Assembly: GCF_004745485.1 (NCBI RefSeq)
Contig: NZ_RHFG01000005.1
Coordinates: forward strand, 62,001-126,000
Direction of reading: 5' to 3'
DNA from: Brevibacterium sp. S22
Lineage (GTDB): Bacteria > Actinomycetota > Actinomycetes > Actinomycetales > Brevibacteriaceae
Length of the DNA: 64,000 nt
Positions 7,861 to 17,069 of this stretch are shown here, piece after piece; the first letter of the stretch is position 1, and each line of letters opens with the position of its first letter. The notes below the pieces were generated by a model. That model was given only the letters and a program-made list of their open reading frames with translations, did not search any database and was not told the origin of the DNA. Both the position numbers and the translations under genes were made by a program.

Positions 7861-9513
7861 TCAGTCCTGTTTTCCGCGGCGTCCCATGAGGTAGATGATA
7901 AACCCGACCGCGGCCATACCGGAGGCGGCGAGGACGAAGATGGGCCACGAGCTGACGATCGTGGAGATGATGGATTCGCCGAATGAGGTCGCCGGATTCT
8001 GGTTGGCACGCGGGGACGGCTGATCGCCACCCGTGATGAGATCCGTATCGTCTTTGGGCGTCTGTTCGTCGGGGTTGCGGGGCACCGGGTCCGAATAGTC
8101 GGGGTGTTCGCTGTCGTCGTCATCTCCAGGCAGCCACTCGTCACCCGCGTTGCCGGGGATGGTTTCGCGTTCATCGGGAGTGCCGTTGCCGTTCGCCGGG
8201 TCCGGCGTGGTGCCGTCGGCGTCGGAGGCGCCGACCGACGACCCGGAGCCGTCTGTGTCCGCATCCTTCTCTTCGTCCTCGTCGGAACCAGAGTCGGAGC
8301 CTGAGGTGTCTGAATCGCTGCTGCGTGAGCCGTCGGAATCGCTGTCGCGTGAGCCGTCGGAGGCTGAACCGGTGTCGGTGTCGGATTCCTTGCCGTCGGA
8401 GTCCTTGTCGCCCGACGTATTCGCACGGTCCTTCGCCCCCGAATCCGAGGAGGTTCCACCATCGGTCGAGCTGGCGCTGTCGTCAGAGGTGTCGCTGTCC
8501 GAAGTCGATCCGTCCTCGTCGGCCCCGCGGTCGTCGGCAGAGCCGTTGTCGGAGGTGATCCCGTCCCTGCTGGCGGTCTTGTCGCCGCGCGTGTTGCTTT
8601 CGGAGCCGTCAGCCGTAGACGACTCATCGTCGGATGAGGAAGAGCCGTTGTCGGCCGTTCCGTTGTCGGCGCCGGTTTCTGAGTCGTCTGAAGTGGAACC
8701 GTCTTTATCAGCGGATGCTTCGGCCCCTTCATCGTGTTCCTTGTACTGCTCACCGCTGGCAGTGATCTTCTTGCCGTCGGCTTTGAACTTCCAGTCCGGT
8801 TTGGGGCCGTTGGTCCCGAATCCCTTGAATTCCATGGCCTCGTCTTCGCCCGCGGCTCTGATCGTTCCGTCGGGGCCGAACTCGAATCGTGTGGGTGCGT
8901 CGGCTTGCGTGGTCGCATCAGACACGGATTGACCACTGTCGTCAGTGTCCGATTCGCTGCTGGCCGAGTCTCCGGTGCCGTCGGACGACGCGCTCTGGGC
9001 TGGAACTCGGACCATTCCTTGATCGGTCGGTCCGTCGAACTTCACACCGACCCAGCTCTTGGGCAGGCTTCCGGGTTCGCCATTGTTCGGCTTGACTGAG
9101 AGATGTTGGGTCTCGGAGTCCCATGTCGCTTCGAGCTCACCGTCAATCTCACAAGGCTGATCTATGCGGAGAAGAGACGATCCTTGGTCCGAATCCGCAC
9201 AGGCTCCGTCTTCATCCGGATCAGAATCGGAGTCGTCGTCCTTACCGTCGACCTCGGTCACGCCGTTGTCGGCGGAGTTCGAATCAGCCTCGGTGCCGTC
9301 CTCGCTGTCTGCCGTCGGATCAGCGCCGTCGCCTGAAGTGGAATCAGCCCCGGCAGACGTCTCGGCGTCGGCGTTCGAACCGGCTTCGGCCGTGGGAGGG
9401 GGACTCGGCTGGGCGAGTGCAGGAGTGAGCGTTGCCGAGATGGGAAGTGCCGCCAGGGCAAGCGCAGCGCCGATTGCGGCGGCTCTGCGGCTGAACCGGT
9501 GTGAGACTGGCAC
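7861..9513 (-). CDS. Secreted Ser/Asp-rich surface protein with C-terminal membrane anchor
   Basis: A 550-residue protein of unknown function. A signal peptide (basic RFSRRAAA, hydrophobic core, ALAQP cleavage region at about 30-36) leads into an acidic Ser/Asp/Gly/Thr-rich chain. A small ordered patch has two cysteines (CADSDQ, QPCEIDGELEATW). The middle third is almost pure Ser-Asp-Gly low complexity. A transmembrane helix (about 521-541) and basic tail RRGKQD close the chain; no LPXTG motif is present. The GTG at 9513 follows AAGGA by 7 nt; a TTG at 9546 is less likely. It resembles SD-repeat stalk proteins that project a domain from the membrane. Confidence 0.75.
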   Translation of the reverse strand: MPVSHRFSRRAAAIGAALALAALPISATLTPALAQPSPPPTAEAGSNADAETSAGADSTSGDGADPTADSEDGTEADSNSADNGVTEVDGKDDDSDSDPDEDGACADSDQGSSLLRIDQPCEIDGELEATWDSETQHLSVKPNNGEPGSLPKSWVGVKFDGPTDQGMVRVPAQSASSDGTGDSASSESDTDDSGQSVSDATTQADAPTRFEFGPDGTIRAAGEDEAMEFKGFGTNGPKPDWKFKADGKKITASGEQYKEHDEGAEASADKDGSTSDDSETGADNGTADNGSSSSDDESSTADGSESNTRGDKTASRDGITSDNGSADDRGADEDGSTSDSDTSDDSASSTDGGTSSDSGAKDRANTSGDKDSDGKESDTDTGSASDGSRDSDSDGSRSSDSDTSGSDSGSDEDEEKDADTDGSGSSVGASDADGTTPDPANGNGTPDERETIPGNAGDEWLPGDDDDSEHPDYSDPVPRNPDEQTPKDDTDLITGGDQPSPRANQNPATSFGESIISTIVSSWPIFVLAASGMAAVGFIIYLMGRRGKQD

Positions 9514-9703
9514 TACGTTCCTTCGCGGTGGGGATTCCGACTTCAATGGGTCAAGGGGACATGACGTTCAGACACATCGGTCCCCATCTTAATGTCTCGA
9601 CCAGATGTGTTAAAGCCGCGGGCGTGTTCCGCCGTGGCGTGGGACCCATGAACGGTCGGCGGTCGGCGGCCGACATTCCGCTGCGGGAGACCCCTGCACA
9701 GGG

Positions 9704-11389
9704 CTAACGGTCCTGCTTGTCGGACCTCTTCGGATACGCCCGAACGGTCGAGTCGTCACCGAGCACGAGTGCCTCATTGCCGTCGTCGACGATCGCCAGC
9801 AGATCGGTTTCGGTCTTGAACGCCTGTTTGCCGGCGAGCAGACACGAAGTGTTCGTGTCCATCGTGCAGGGGACGATGGTTCCGCGCGGCTCGGAGAGGT
9901 GGATATCGCGACTGGAGACGTCCATGAGCAGCAGACCCGACTCCAGATCGAAGAGATACGGGCCGATATAGGCACGTTCTCCACCCTGTCCGCGCACCCA
10001 GGACTTCTCACCGACGATGTCGGTCGTCGTCACGGTCGACAGGATCGAACCGTCTTCGAGCGAATGGACGACGAGCTGGATCCTGTGGCCCGAGTTCGTC
10101 GACGCGCCTTGCTCGCCCCACAGCGTTATCGCCTTGCCATGGCCGGCCGAGATCCAGTCGATGATCTTCAGTTCGTCGCCGGGTGCCTCGAGTTTGATGC
10201 TGCGCTCGTCGCCGGTCTTGATGTTCTTCGCCTTGACCGGACCGTTCCAGTCCGAACTGAAGAGCTCATCGTCATCGATGGCCATCGGTGTCGAGCCGGC
10301 CTGCGGGGTGGGCACGTTCTCCAGTCCCTCGGCGCCGAAGGTCGAGAGCTTGTTGCCCGTCTTGACGAGCACGCTCTTGCCGGCCGAGGTGATGCGCGCC
10401 TTCTCCGGAAGCTGATAGGTCTTGGGCTTCGAATCTCCGTCGAAGAGCGCCTCGGCGGTGTCGCCAGACTGCCACAGCAGGGCCGGACGACCATCGATGA
10501 CGGTGTCGACGGCGAAGGTCGGGGACTCACTGATCTTGGCCTTGTACCGAGACTTGCCGGTGTCCGAGTCGAGGACCTCGAGGCGGTTGTCGTTGACGAG
10601 GAGGACGCCGCGATCCGAGGCCGTCACCGAGGCGTGCTTGGGCACTTCGGCTTCCCATGCGGGGGAGTTGTCGTAGCTGGGCACAACGTCTTTGGTCTTG
10701 TCGACGGAGAGTTCGGATGCGGGGTTGATCTGCTGTTCCGAACCGATCGTCTGCGGGGTATCGGGGGAGTCGATGGGAACGATGTTGGGAACAACGAATG
10801 CGCCGACCATGAGGATCGCCAGACCGATGAGCACAAGCCCTGGAATGGTGATCTTCTTCAGTCGCTGCGGGCGGTTGCGAGCCGACCGTTTCCGCACCGG
10901 CGTCTTCTTCACCGCCGGCGCGGCTGGCGCGGCCGGTCCTGAGAATGGGGTGCCCATCGGGTAGCTGTCGCCGTTCGAGTTCGAGGGATCATCCAGCGTG
11001 GCCGAGCCGTCCTGCTCATTCGTAGGCTGCCCGTTCGAATCCTGCTCGACCTGCCCGGCAGATCCGGTCTCCTCATTCGAAGCGTGACCCGCATGACCGG
11101 CCGCCTCATCCGAACCATTCGCAGCCGCAGCGGTGGCCGAATCGTCCGCGGCCGCCTCGGCGCCGGCGTCCTGTGTGGGAACGGCTCCGACCCTGCCGTC
11201 CTCGTCGATGCCGATCTCGGTCTTCTTCGTGCCGTCGTCGATCGTCACAGTCAGGGGAGTCGCGGTCTCCTTGGCGTAGTCGCCGAGGTAAGAGATGGCC
11301 TGCCCGGTGTCCGAATAGCGACTCGTCGCCCCGTTGAGGGTGGTGTAGGTGAACCCGTCATCGGAGACGGAGATCAACGCACGAGGCAT
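9704..11389 (-). CDS. Single-pass membrane protein with large outer domain, unknown function
   Basis: A 561-residue protein. Residues 1-75 form a compact cytoplasmic domain (ISVSDDGFTYTTLNG). An Ala/Asp/Glu-rich linker with a basic end (KKTPVRKRSARNRPQRLKK) runs to about 183, followed by one membrane helix (about 184-205). The outer part (206-561) shows repeated beta-strand units such as RLEVLDSDTGKSRY and YLFDLESGLLLMD, reminiscent of a PQQ/WD-type propeller. The topology is that of a sensor or envelope protein. ATG at 11389. It sits between the SD-rich protein and tRNA-His, on the same strand as the former. Confidence 0.7.
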   Translation of the reverse strand: MPRALISVSDDGFTYTTLNGATSRYSDTGQAISYLGDYAKETATPLTVTIDDGTKKTEIGIDEDGRVGAVPTQDAGAEAAADDSATAAAANGSDEAAGHAGHASNEETGSAGQVEQDSNGQPTNEQDGSATLDDPSNSNGDSYPMGTPFSGPAAPAAPAVKKTPVRKRSARNRPQRLKKITIPGLVLIGLAILMVGAFVVPNIVPIDSPDTPQTIGSEQQINPASELSVDKTKDVVPSYDNSPAWEAEVPKHASVTASDRGVLLVNDNRLEVLDSDTGKSRYKAKISESPTFAVDTVIDGRPALLWQSGDTAEALFDGDSKPKTYQLPEKARITSAGKSVLVKTGNKLSTFGAEGLENVPTPQAGSTPMAIDDDELFSSDWNGPVKAKNIKTGDERSIKLEAPGDELKIIDWISAGHGKAITLWGEQGASTNSGHRIQLVVHSLEDGSILSTVTTTDIVGEKSWVRGQGGERAYIGPYLFDLESGLLLMDVSSRDIHLSEPRGTIVPCTMDTNTSCLLAGKQAFKTETDLLAIVDDGNEALVLGDDSTVRAYPKRSDKQDR

Positions 11390-11548
11390 GTACAGGGTTC
11401 CTTGACAGTTATCGAGGACAGGGCCGAGTCAATACTAATGAATGTCGCGGGGCGCTCCTACCAGTTTTCCGAAACCGTTATAGATCGCTACTGAATCGTT
11501 GCATGTATTGAGATCTGCGTCTCATCGGGTCCGAGATGCGGTTCTGGT

Positions 11549-11578
11549 TTGCCCGGGTGAACCGGGTGAGGTTAGGAT
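11549..11578 (+). promoter_or_regulatory. Promoter of tRNA-His
   Basis: TTGCCC (11549-11554) and TAGGAT (11573-11578) are separated by 18 bp, about 36 bp before the tRNA. Confidence 0.6.
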
Positions 11579-11614
11579 ATATCATGCTGTCTGCGCCTGA
11601 GGCGCAGCGCATGT

Positions 11615-11688
11615 GGTGGGTATAGCTCAGCTGGTAGAGCGCCGCGTTGTGGTCGCGGATGTCGCGGGTTCAAGTCCCGTTACTCACC
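11615..11688 (+). tRNA. tRNA-His (anticodon GTG)
   Basis: The acceptor GTGGGTA pairs with TACTCAC, and the extra 5' G typical of tRNA-His is encoded at 11615 opposite C at 11688. The D arm is AGCTCAGCTGGTAGAGC, the anticodon GTG lies at 11649-11651, and the T arm contains GGGTTCAAGTCCC. CCA is not encoded. Confidence 0.96.
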
Positions 11689-11696
11689 CCGATCGG

Positions 11697-11739
11697 GAGG
11701 CCCCGTGATCCGCTGGAAACAGCCGGATCACGGGGCCTC
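11697..11739 (+). terminator. Strong terminator after tRNA-His
   Basis: A 15-bp perfect stem (11697-11711 with 11725-11739) continues into a 4-bp GCTG/CAGC helix closed by a GAAA tetraloop, then TCTCTC. It is close enough to the tRNA to end its transcript. Confidence 0.8.
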
Positions 11740-11812
11740 TCTCATTCCCGCAGTCTTCCCCTCCTCGGAGGGTTATCGCCCTCGGCCCACCCAGATCGTC
11801 GATAATGGGGCC

Positions 11813-12658
11813 ATGACCATTGATTGTTCCCTGGCGGTCGTCGGCAGCATCAACGCCGACATCACTGCCACCGCCGGCCGACTGCCGGGCCCCGGCGAGA
11901 CCGTGGGAGGTGGCCGGCTCAGCCGTTCGCCCGGCGGAAAGGGCGCGAATCAGGCTTCCGCTGCCGCCCGCCTCGGTGCGCGCACCCGCATGATCGGTGC
12001 GGTCGGTCGCGACTCCGACGGCCAGGCGATGTGCGATGCCCTCCGCGCCGCCGGGGTCCACATCGATGATGTCGCCGAGGCGACCGCCGAGACCGGGACC
12101 GCGCTCATCATGGTCGACGCGGCGGGGGAGAATCAGATCGCCGTGTGCGAAGGTGCGAATGCCGAGGTCAGCCTCGCCGGAATCGAGTTCGGCGCCGACG
12201 AGGTCGTGCTCACTCAGCTCGAGATCTCCCTCGGCCTCATTGCCGAGCTTGCCGACCGCGTGCCCGGGTTCCTCGCCGTCAACGCGGCTCCCGCCCTTCC
12301 TCTGCCCGCCGAGGTGGTCGACCGCGCCGATCTCATCATCGTCAACGAATACGAATACTCCCAGCTGCCGCAGCTGAAGACCGCGAAGCTCGTGGCCGTC
12401 ACGTATGGGGCCAAGGGGTCGGCGCTGCTGGGCAACGGTGAGCAGATCGCCTTCGCCGAGGCGGTGCGAACGAAGCCCGTGAGCACCGTCGGTGCCGGAG
12501 ACGCCTACTGCGCGGCCCTGACCATCGGCCTGACCAGCGGACTCGAGCCGGAACACGCACTGCGCGCGGCCAACGCCGTCGGTGCGGCGGCCGTGGAGGT
12601 CGTCTCGGCCCAACCGGAGTTCGATCCGTTGGAGACCTATCTGTCGGCTCCGGACTGA
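11813..12658 (+). CDS. PfkB family carbohydrate kinase, ribokinase type
   Basis: A 281-residue sugar kinase that would phosphorylate ribose or a related sugar with ATP. The two PfkB signatures are present: PGGKGANQASAAARLGA near residues 40-56 and VSTVGAGDAYCAALTIG near 222-238 with the catalytic GAGD. N-terminal VVGSINADI is typical of ribokinase. It is somewhat shorter than RbsK (about 300). GATAAT lies 6 nt before the ATG at 11813, suggesting a leaderless transcript. The DapA-like gene follows after 55 bp, so the pair may handle one sugar or sugar acid; the actual substrate is unknown. Confidence 0.87.
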   Translation: MTIDCSLAVVGSINADITATAGRLPGPGETVGGGRLSRSPGGKGANQASAAARLGARTRMIGAVGRDSDGQAMCDALRAAGVHIDDVAEATAETGTALIMVDAAGENQIAVCEGANAEVSLAGIEFGADEVVLTQLEISLGLIAELADRVPGFLAVNAAPALPLPAEVVDRADLIIVNEYEYSQLPQLKTAKLVAVTYGAKGSALLGNGEQIAFAEAVRTKPVSTVGAGDAYCAALTIGLTSGLEPEHALRAANAVGAAAVEVVSAQPEFDPLETYLSAPD

Positions 12659-12713
12659 CCTGGCAGACTGAACACCGGCGGACCCATCCGCCGCCACCAT
12701 CCGAGGAGGAACA

Positions 12714-13637
12714 TTGACGAACGCCCCCGCGTACGACCCGACCCTGTTCACCGGGCTGAGTGCCTTCCCGCTCACCCCGCTGAACGGTGAATCCCTCGAC
12801 GAGGATGCCTTCGTCGGACTCATCGAACGCCTCGTCCTCGCCGGCGTCGACTCGATCACAGCGCTGGGATCGACTGGTTCCTACGCCTACCTCAACACCG
12901 ACGAGCGTGCACGGGTGGCGCAGCTGACGGTCGAATCCGCCCTCGACATCCCCGTCCTCATCGGAGTCGGGGCGCTGCGGACACGAGACGTGCTGGCCAA
13001 CGTCGCCTCCGCCGAGGCCGCCGGTGCACAGGGACTGCTGCTGGCACCTGTCAGCTATCAGCCGCTGACCGAGAACGAGGTGTTCGAACTCTTCCGCGCG
13101 GTCACCGAATCCACCGACCTGCCCGTCGTCGTCTACGACAATCCCGGCACCACACACTTCACGTTCACCACTGAGCTCTACTCACGCCTGGCGGCACTCG
13201 ACGGAGTGGCCTCGATCAAGATCCCCGGGGCCCCGGCCTCACCCGCCGGATGGGACGAGCGCATCGGTGAGATCCGAGCAGCCATCGGCAGCGAGGTGAC
13301 GATCGGCATCTCCGGCGACGTTCATGGCGCAGAGGGCCTCATCGCCGGCTGCGATGCCTGGTACACAGCCGTCGGCGGCACCATTGCCGAACCGCTGCTC
13401 GAGATCACGCGGGCCGCGGAACTCGGCAATGCGCAGCTGGCCCGCGAACTGACTGCCGAGCTGCAGCCGTTGTGGGATCTGTTCACCGAGTTCGGCGGGA
13501 GCCTGCGCGTGAGTGCTGCGATCGCCGAACATCTCGGGCTCGTCGGGCCGGCATGCCTGCCCCTGCCGGTCCGTGACCTCGATGAGGCGGCGAAGCGCAG
13601 GGTCGCCGAGGTGGCCGACAGCCTCGACCTCGCCTGA
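12714..13637 (+). CDS. Dihydrodipicolinate synthase family lyase/aldolase
   Basis: A 307-residue class I aldolase-fold enzyme of the DapA/N-acetylneuraminate lyase family. The conserved glycine/threonine loop ALGSTGSYAYL (around residue 50), VVVYDNPG with the active-site tyrosine (about 141), and the Schiff-base lysine in SIKIPG (about 169) are all visible. The TTG start at 12714 follows GAGGAGG. Adjacency to a sugar kinase rather than lysine genes suggests a catabolic keto-acid lyase, not lysine biosynthesis. It converges on the siderophore reductase gene with 28 bp between. Confidence 0.88.
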   Translation: MTNAPAYDPTLFTGLSAFPLTPLNGESLDEDAFVGLIERLVLAGVDSITALGSTGSYAYLNTDERARVAQLTVESALDIPVLIGVGALRTRDVLANVASAEAAGAQGLLLAPVSYQPLTENEVFELFRAVTESTDLPVVVYDNPGTTHFTFTTELYSRLAALDGVASIKIPGAPASPAGWDERIGEIRAAIGSEVTIGISGDVHGAEGLIAGCDAWYTAVGGTIAEPLLEITRAAELGNAQLARELTAELQPLWDLFTEFGGSLRVSAAIAEHLGLVGPACLPLPVRDLDEAAKRRVAEVADSLDLA

Positions 13638-13665
13638 CCTGCGTCGCCGCAGCTGACTCTCCGGC

Positions 13666-14484
13666 TCAGTCGATCTGGCCGATGGGTTCGCGCTTCTCGG
13701 CCTGGAACTGGTCCTCGGCGCGGCCGCGGGCCCAGTAGGCGGAGATCGACAGCGACTCCCGCGGCACTTCGCGGTCCTTGAGGATCTTGCGGACCGCCTT
13801 GATCGTCTCGCGCTCGCCGTGGGCGAAGACCTGCGGAGTGCCCTCGAGCCAGTTGAGATCGCGGACCGCGGCGATGAGTTCGTCGTCCGAGTCCACCCAT
13901 TTCATCTCAATGCCTGCAGGCACCTCGGGCAGAACGCGGTCGGCGGTATCGACATTGGCCAGGACGACTCCGCGCGCGCCCTCGGGCATCGCCTCGAGGG
14001 CCGAGCTCACAGCCGGGATCGCAGAGAGGTCGGCGATGAGCAGATGCCAGTCGGATTCGGCGGCTGGGGCGTACTTGCCGCCGGCGCCGGAGAGGACGAG
14101 AGTGTCTCCGGGCTTCGCGTTCTTCGCCCAGGGGCCGGCGATCCCATCCGCGCCGTGGATGACGAAGTCGATGGTCAGCCACTTCTCCTCCAGGTCGATC
14201 TCGCGCACCGTGTAGGTGCGGCGGCTCGGCAGCTTCTCGGGAGACTGCTCACGCAGCTCGGTCAGGTCATAGGGCGGAACGAGTTCGTGTGCCGGGTCGG
14301 CGAAGAGGAGTTTGACGTACTTGTCGGTCGCATCATTCGAGTTGATGTTGTCGAACGAATCATCACCGCCGAGGCGGATCCGCACCAGATCAGGGCTGAT
14401 CTCAGTCGTTTCGAGGACGGTGAGGACCGCCTGTCGCAGGGCGGGTCGTGCGGTGCGCTCGGGGGTGTTGGGTGCGGTCGTCAC
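13666..14484 (-). CDS. Siderophore-interacting protein, NAD(P)H ferric-siderophore reductase
   Basis: A 272-residue flavoprotein of the SIP family that reduces ferric siderophores in the cytoplasm to release iron. The FAD-binding barrel carries SRRTYTVRE (near 87-95) and GPWAKNAKPGD (near 117-127). The SIP domain carries LIADLSAIPAVSSALE and the C-terminal ISAYWARGRAED. Length is normal. A DtxR/IdeR-type iron box lies about 70 bp upstream, so expression should rise when iron is scarce. No siderophore synthesis or uptake genes are adjacent. Confidence 0.93.
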   Translation of the reverse strand: MTTAPNTPERTARPALRQAVLTVLETTEISPDLVRIRLGGDDSFDNINSNDATDKYVKLLFADPAHELVPPYDLTELREQSPEKLPSRRTYTVREIDLEEKWLTIDFVIHGADGIAGPWAKNAKPGDTLVLSGAGGKYAPAAESDWHLLIADLSAIPAVSSALEAMPEGARGVVLANVDTADRVLPEVPAGIEMKWVDSDDELIAAVRDLNWLEGTPQVFAHGERETIKAVRKILKDREVPRESLSISAYWARGRAEDQFQAEKREPIGQID

Positions 14485-14550
14485 AGGCGGCCTTTCTCAG
14501 ACGGGGTGCCCCTGGGAGCTCGTAGTCGGCTGAGCCGCCTCGGCGCAGGG

Positions 14551-14569
14551 GTGGGTAAGGCTCACCTTA
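14551..14569 (-). promoter_or_regulatory. DtxR/IdeR-type iron box upstream of the siderophore reductase
   Basis: The minus-strand 19-mer TAAGGTGAGCCTTACCCAC matches the actinobacterial iron-box consensus at 14 of 19 positions, including the AGGT-AGCCT core. It lies 67-85 bp before the start codon, a usual place for an iron-dependent repressor site. Confidence 0.75.
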
Positions 14570-14600
14570 TCAAACTCCCGTCGGAGCCCGACGACCCCCG

Positions 14601-15932
14601 TCAGCTGGAGCGGTCGGCCATCTCTCGGCGACGATCGTCACGGATGCGTTTGAGTCCCTTGACCGATCTGAGCGAATCGAGGATCTGCACGCCCGGCAGC
14701 GCGGAGTTCGGTCCCTTGCACGCCATCATGTCCTCGGGATCGAGCAGCACCACGCGGATTCCGTCGTCCTCCATCCGCGACAGCGCTTCGGTGAGCATGC
14801 TCCGGGCCACGGAATTGATCTCGTTGACTCGACGCAGGTCGAGGACGAAGGTGTTCGTGCTGGAGCCGGGGTCGTCCATGGCGCGCAGGACGTTCTCCGA
14901 ACCGCTCCACTGGATGAGTCCCTGCAGGCTGCAGATGCGGACCATCTTGCCTTGCGCGTCGACGAAGCGACGGTCGCGGCGGATGATCGAACGGGCCGGT
15001 TCCGGGGCATCCATGATGTGCAGGCTCAACCGGTTGGACAGGTCCTGGAAGATCTTCGCTCCGCGCACGCTCGTGCCATGTCTGTCCAGACGCGGAGAGA
15101 ACGTGGCGATGCCGACCTGACCGGGCATGACACCGAAGACACCGCCGGAGACGCCGCTCTTGGCGGGGATCCCGATCTCTGTCATCCAGTCGCCTGCCGC
15201 GTCGTACATGCCGCACGTCATCATGACTGCGAGCACCTGCCGATTGACCCTGGGGGAGAGCACCTGTTCACCGGTCAGCGGGTTGATGCCGCCGCCGGCC
15301 AGCGTCGAGGCCATGATGGCGAGGTCCTTGACGGTGACGGTGACCGCGCACTGTTCGATATAGCCGCGGACGACCTCGTCGGGGTCGTCGAAGAAGATGT
15401 CGTAGGACCGGAGCATGTTCGCAATGGCGACATTGCGGTAGGCCTCACGCCACTCGCCGTCGGCCACCGATTCGTCGATCGTCAGCTCTCGACCGGCGAA
15501 GCGGGAGAGACCGGAGCGCACGATCTCCGTGCGTTCGGCCAGTCCGGCACCGGGATCGCCGAGGACGGAGTGGATCGTCATGGCCCCGGCGTTGATCATC
15601 GGGTTGAGCGGGCGGCCCGACTTCTTGTCCAGGGAGAGCTCGTTGAACTTCTCACCGCTGGGTTCGACGCCGACCTTCTCGAAGACTCCGGCCAGGCCCT
15701 CCTGTTCGAGGGCGAGGCCGTAGATGAAGGGCTTCGACATCGACTGGATCGAGAACTCATGATCGGCATCACCGGACGTGTATTCGACTCCGTCGAGGGT
15801 GGAGATGCAGATCGCGAGCTTCTCCGGATCCGCTGAGGCGAGATCCGGGATGTAGTCCGCATTCTCCCCGGACCGATCCGGTCGGAAACGGTCGAGCGTC
15901 TCATCGAGGAAATCCGGGATGGGCGATCGCAT
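14601..15932 (-). CDS. glsA: Glutaminase with C-terminal STAS domain
   Basis: Hydrolyses glutamine to glutamate and ammonia. Residues 1-300 form the beta-lactamase-like glutaminase fold, with the nucleophile in FSIQSMSKPF (SxxK), LNPMINAGAM, and GIPAKSGVSGGVFGVMPGQVG. A STAS (anti-sigma-antagonist-like) domain follows at about 330-420 (TNTFVLDLRRVNEINSVA, RVVLLDPEDMM). The total of 443 residues exceeds plain GlsA (about 310) by that domain. The ATG at 15932 has AAGGAGG 4 nt upstream. Fused STAS domains occur in actinobacterial glutaminases and may tune activity or localisation. Confidence 0.92.
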   Translation of the reverse strand: MRSPIPDFLDETLDRFRPDRSGENADYIPDLASADPEKLAICISTLDGVEYTSGDADHEFSIQSMSKPFIYGLALEQEGLAGVFEKVGVEPSGEKFNELSLDKKSGRPLNPMINAGAMTIHSVLGDPGAGLAERTEIVRSGLSRFAGRELTIDESVADGEWREAYRNVAIANMLRSYDIFFDDPDEVVRGYIEQCAVTVTVKDLAIMASTLAGGGINPLTGEQVLSPRVNRQVLAVMMTCGMYDAAGDWMTEIGIPAKSGVSGGVFGVMPGQVGIATFSPRLDRHGTSVRGAKIFQDLSNRLSLHIMDAPEPARSIIRRDRRFVDAQGKMVRICSLQGLIQWSGSENVLRAMDDPGSSTNTFVLDLRRVNEINSVARSMLTEALSRMEDDGIRVVLLDPEDMMACKGPNSALPGVQILDSLRSVKGLKRIRDDRRREMADRSS

Positions 15933-16112
15933 GGCACCTCCTTGAAGTCGGGATCCGGTCGGCACAGCGCGGCTTGACGCAGACTGCCATTCTCACACAC
16001 TCTCCCGTCGCTCGCCGATCTGCGGTGACGCGGCCGACAGATCGGCCGATTCGGTTCCCACATGTTCCAGGTCTGGCACCGCGTGTGCGGCTCCTGTGAC
16101 GCGACCCGACCA

Positions 16113-16118
16113 TAGTGT
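16113..16118 (+). promoter_or_regulatory. -10 element pointing to a start at 16125
   Basis: TAGTGT lies 6 nt before ATG 16125, the same spacing as at other genes here. It supports 16125 as the true start although the reading frame then breaks. Confidence 0.45.
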
Positions 16119-16124
16119 GAACTC

Positions 16125-17014
16125 ATGACCCGCTCCAAGCGCTCCTGCTCATCGGCATCGCGTTCACCGCTGTCGCTGTCGTCGTCACCGTCGTGATCGT
16201 GGCCGCGCTGATGCTGCGGTACACACCTTCCGACCATGAGACCAAGAGCCTGTCCGAGCATGCGCTGACCCCGCAGGAAACCGTCACCGAGGTGGCCCCG
16301 CACAGGGACGGCACCGTGCAGGTCCGCCAAAGGCTGATCTTCGAAACCCCACCCGAAGACGGAAAACCGGTGGGTCTGTGGATCAGCGGGAGAGGAGTGG
16401 GCAAAGATCCCCGGACCGATCGCCGACTGGTGATGATGCCGAAACTGTCTTCGCTGAGTGCGGTCGAATTGAGCACAGCCGACGACTCGATTCGGACCTC
16501 ACCGAAGACACTCGGAGAGTTGGACATCGTCGTCGAAGAGTCAGCGAAGAAGGGCTTCGACCATCCGGAGGTGCATTTCATGTTCACCCCGAAGGATTCC
16601 GACGGAGAAGCCGCGCAGTGGAGCAGAGGCCGGCATGTCGTCGAACTCGAATACGTCCTCGACGAGGTGTTCATGACCGTGGCCGGCGAAGAGTTCTTCG
16701 CCTTGCCCATCCCGACGATCGGCAATGGTCAGCACACGCTGAAGACACACACTGTGGACATCGACACCGACGGGCCGGTGTACTGTCCGGCCCTGCGCGC
16801 CGAGTACTCGGACCCGCAGGGAAGCATCGATTCGACCCCCGCCGAGGAATCCCCGACTACGAGGTCACCGGGGCTGCTGTGCCGGCAGAAGACGGGAGAA
16901 GGATGGGCAGTGCCGGGTGAGGAGCTGCTGCACGACTACGCCGTCATCGACGCCGTGCGGATCATGATCGATGCTGACCCGGAATCGGTGCCTGCATCAG
17001 ACATCGATCCCTGA
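16125..17014 (+). CDS. Putative membrane-anchored protein, apparent 1-base frameshift near the N-terminus
   Basis: From 16193 an open frame encodes 273 residues of unknown function. In the same frame upstream, codons from about 16139 spell a clear membrane helix (ALLLIGIAFTAVAVVVTVV) but no ATG/GTG/TTG exists before the stop at 16118. ATG 16125 begins MTRSK in another frame and terminates quickly. Adding one base near 16139 would join MTRSK to the helix and give an N-anchored protein of about 295 residues. The outer part is mostly beta-like and has a few cysteines (YCPAL, LLCRQ). A sequencing error or recent mutation fits best; GTG 16193 is the only start without a shift. Confidence 0.6.
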
Positions 17015-17069
17015 GTCTGCGTTGCCCGCGCGGCCGCATCGCCGATCAGTCGAAACAGAAAGTCAGTGT

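Noticed and set aside
8280-8720. Repetitive tract that could be mistaken for a tandem repeat array or CRISPR
   Set aside because: The repetition is degenerate Ser/Asp/Gly codons inside the surface protein gene. There are no constant repeats with unique spacers.
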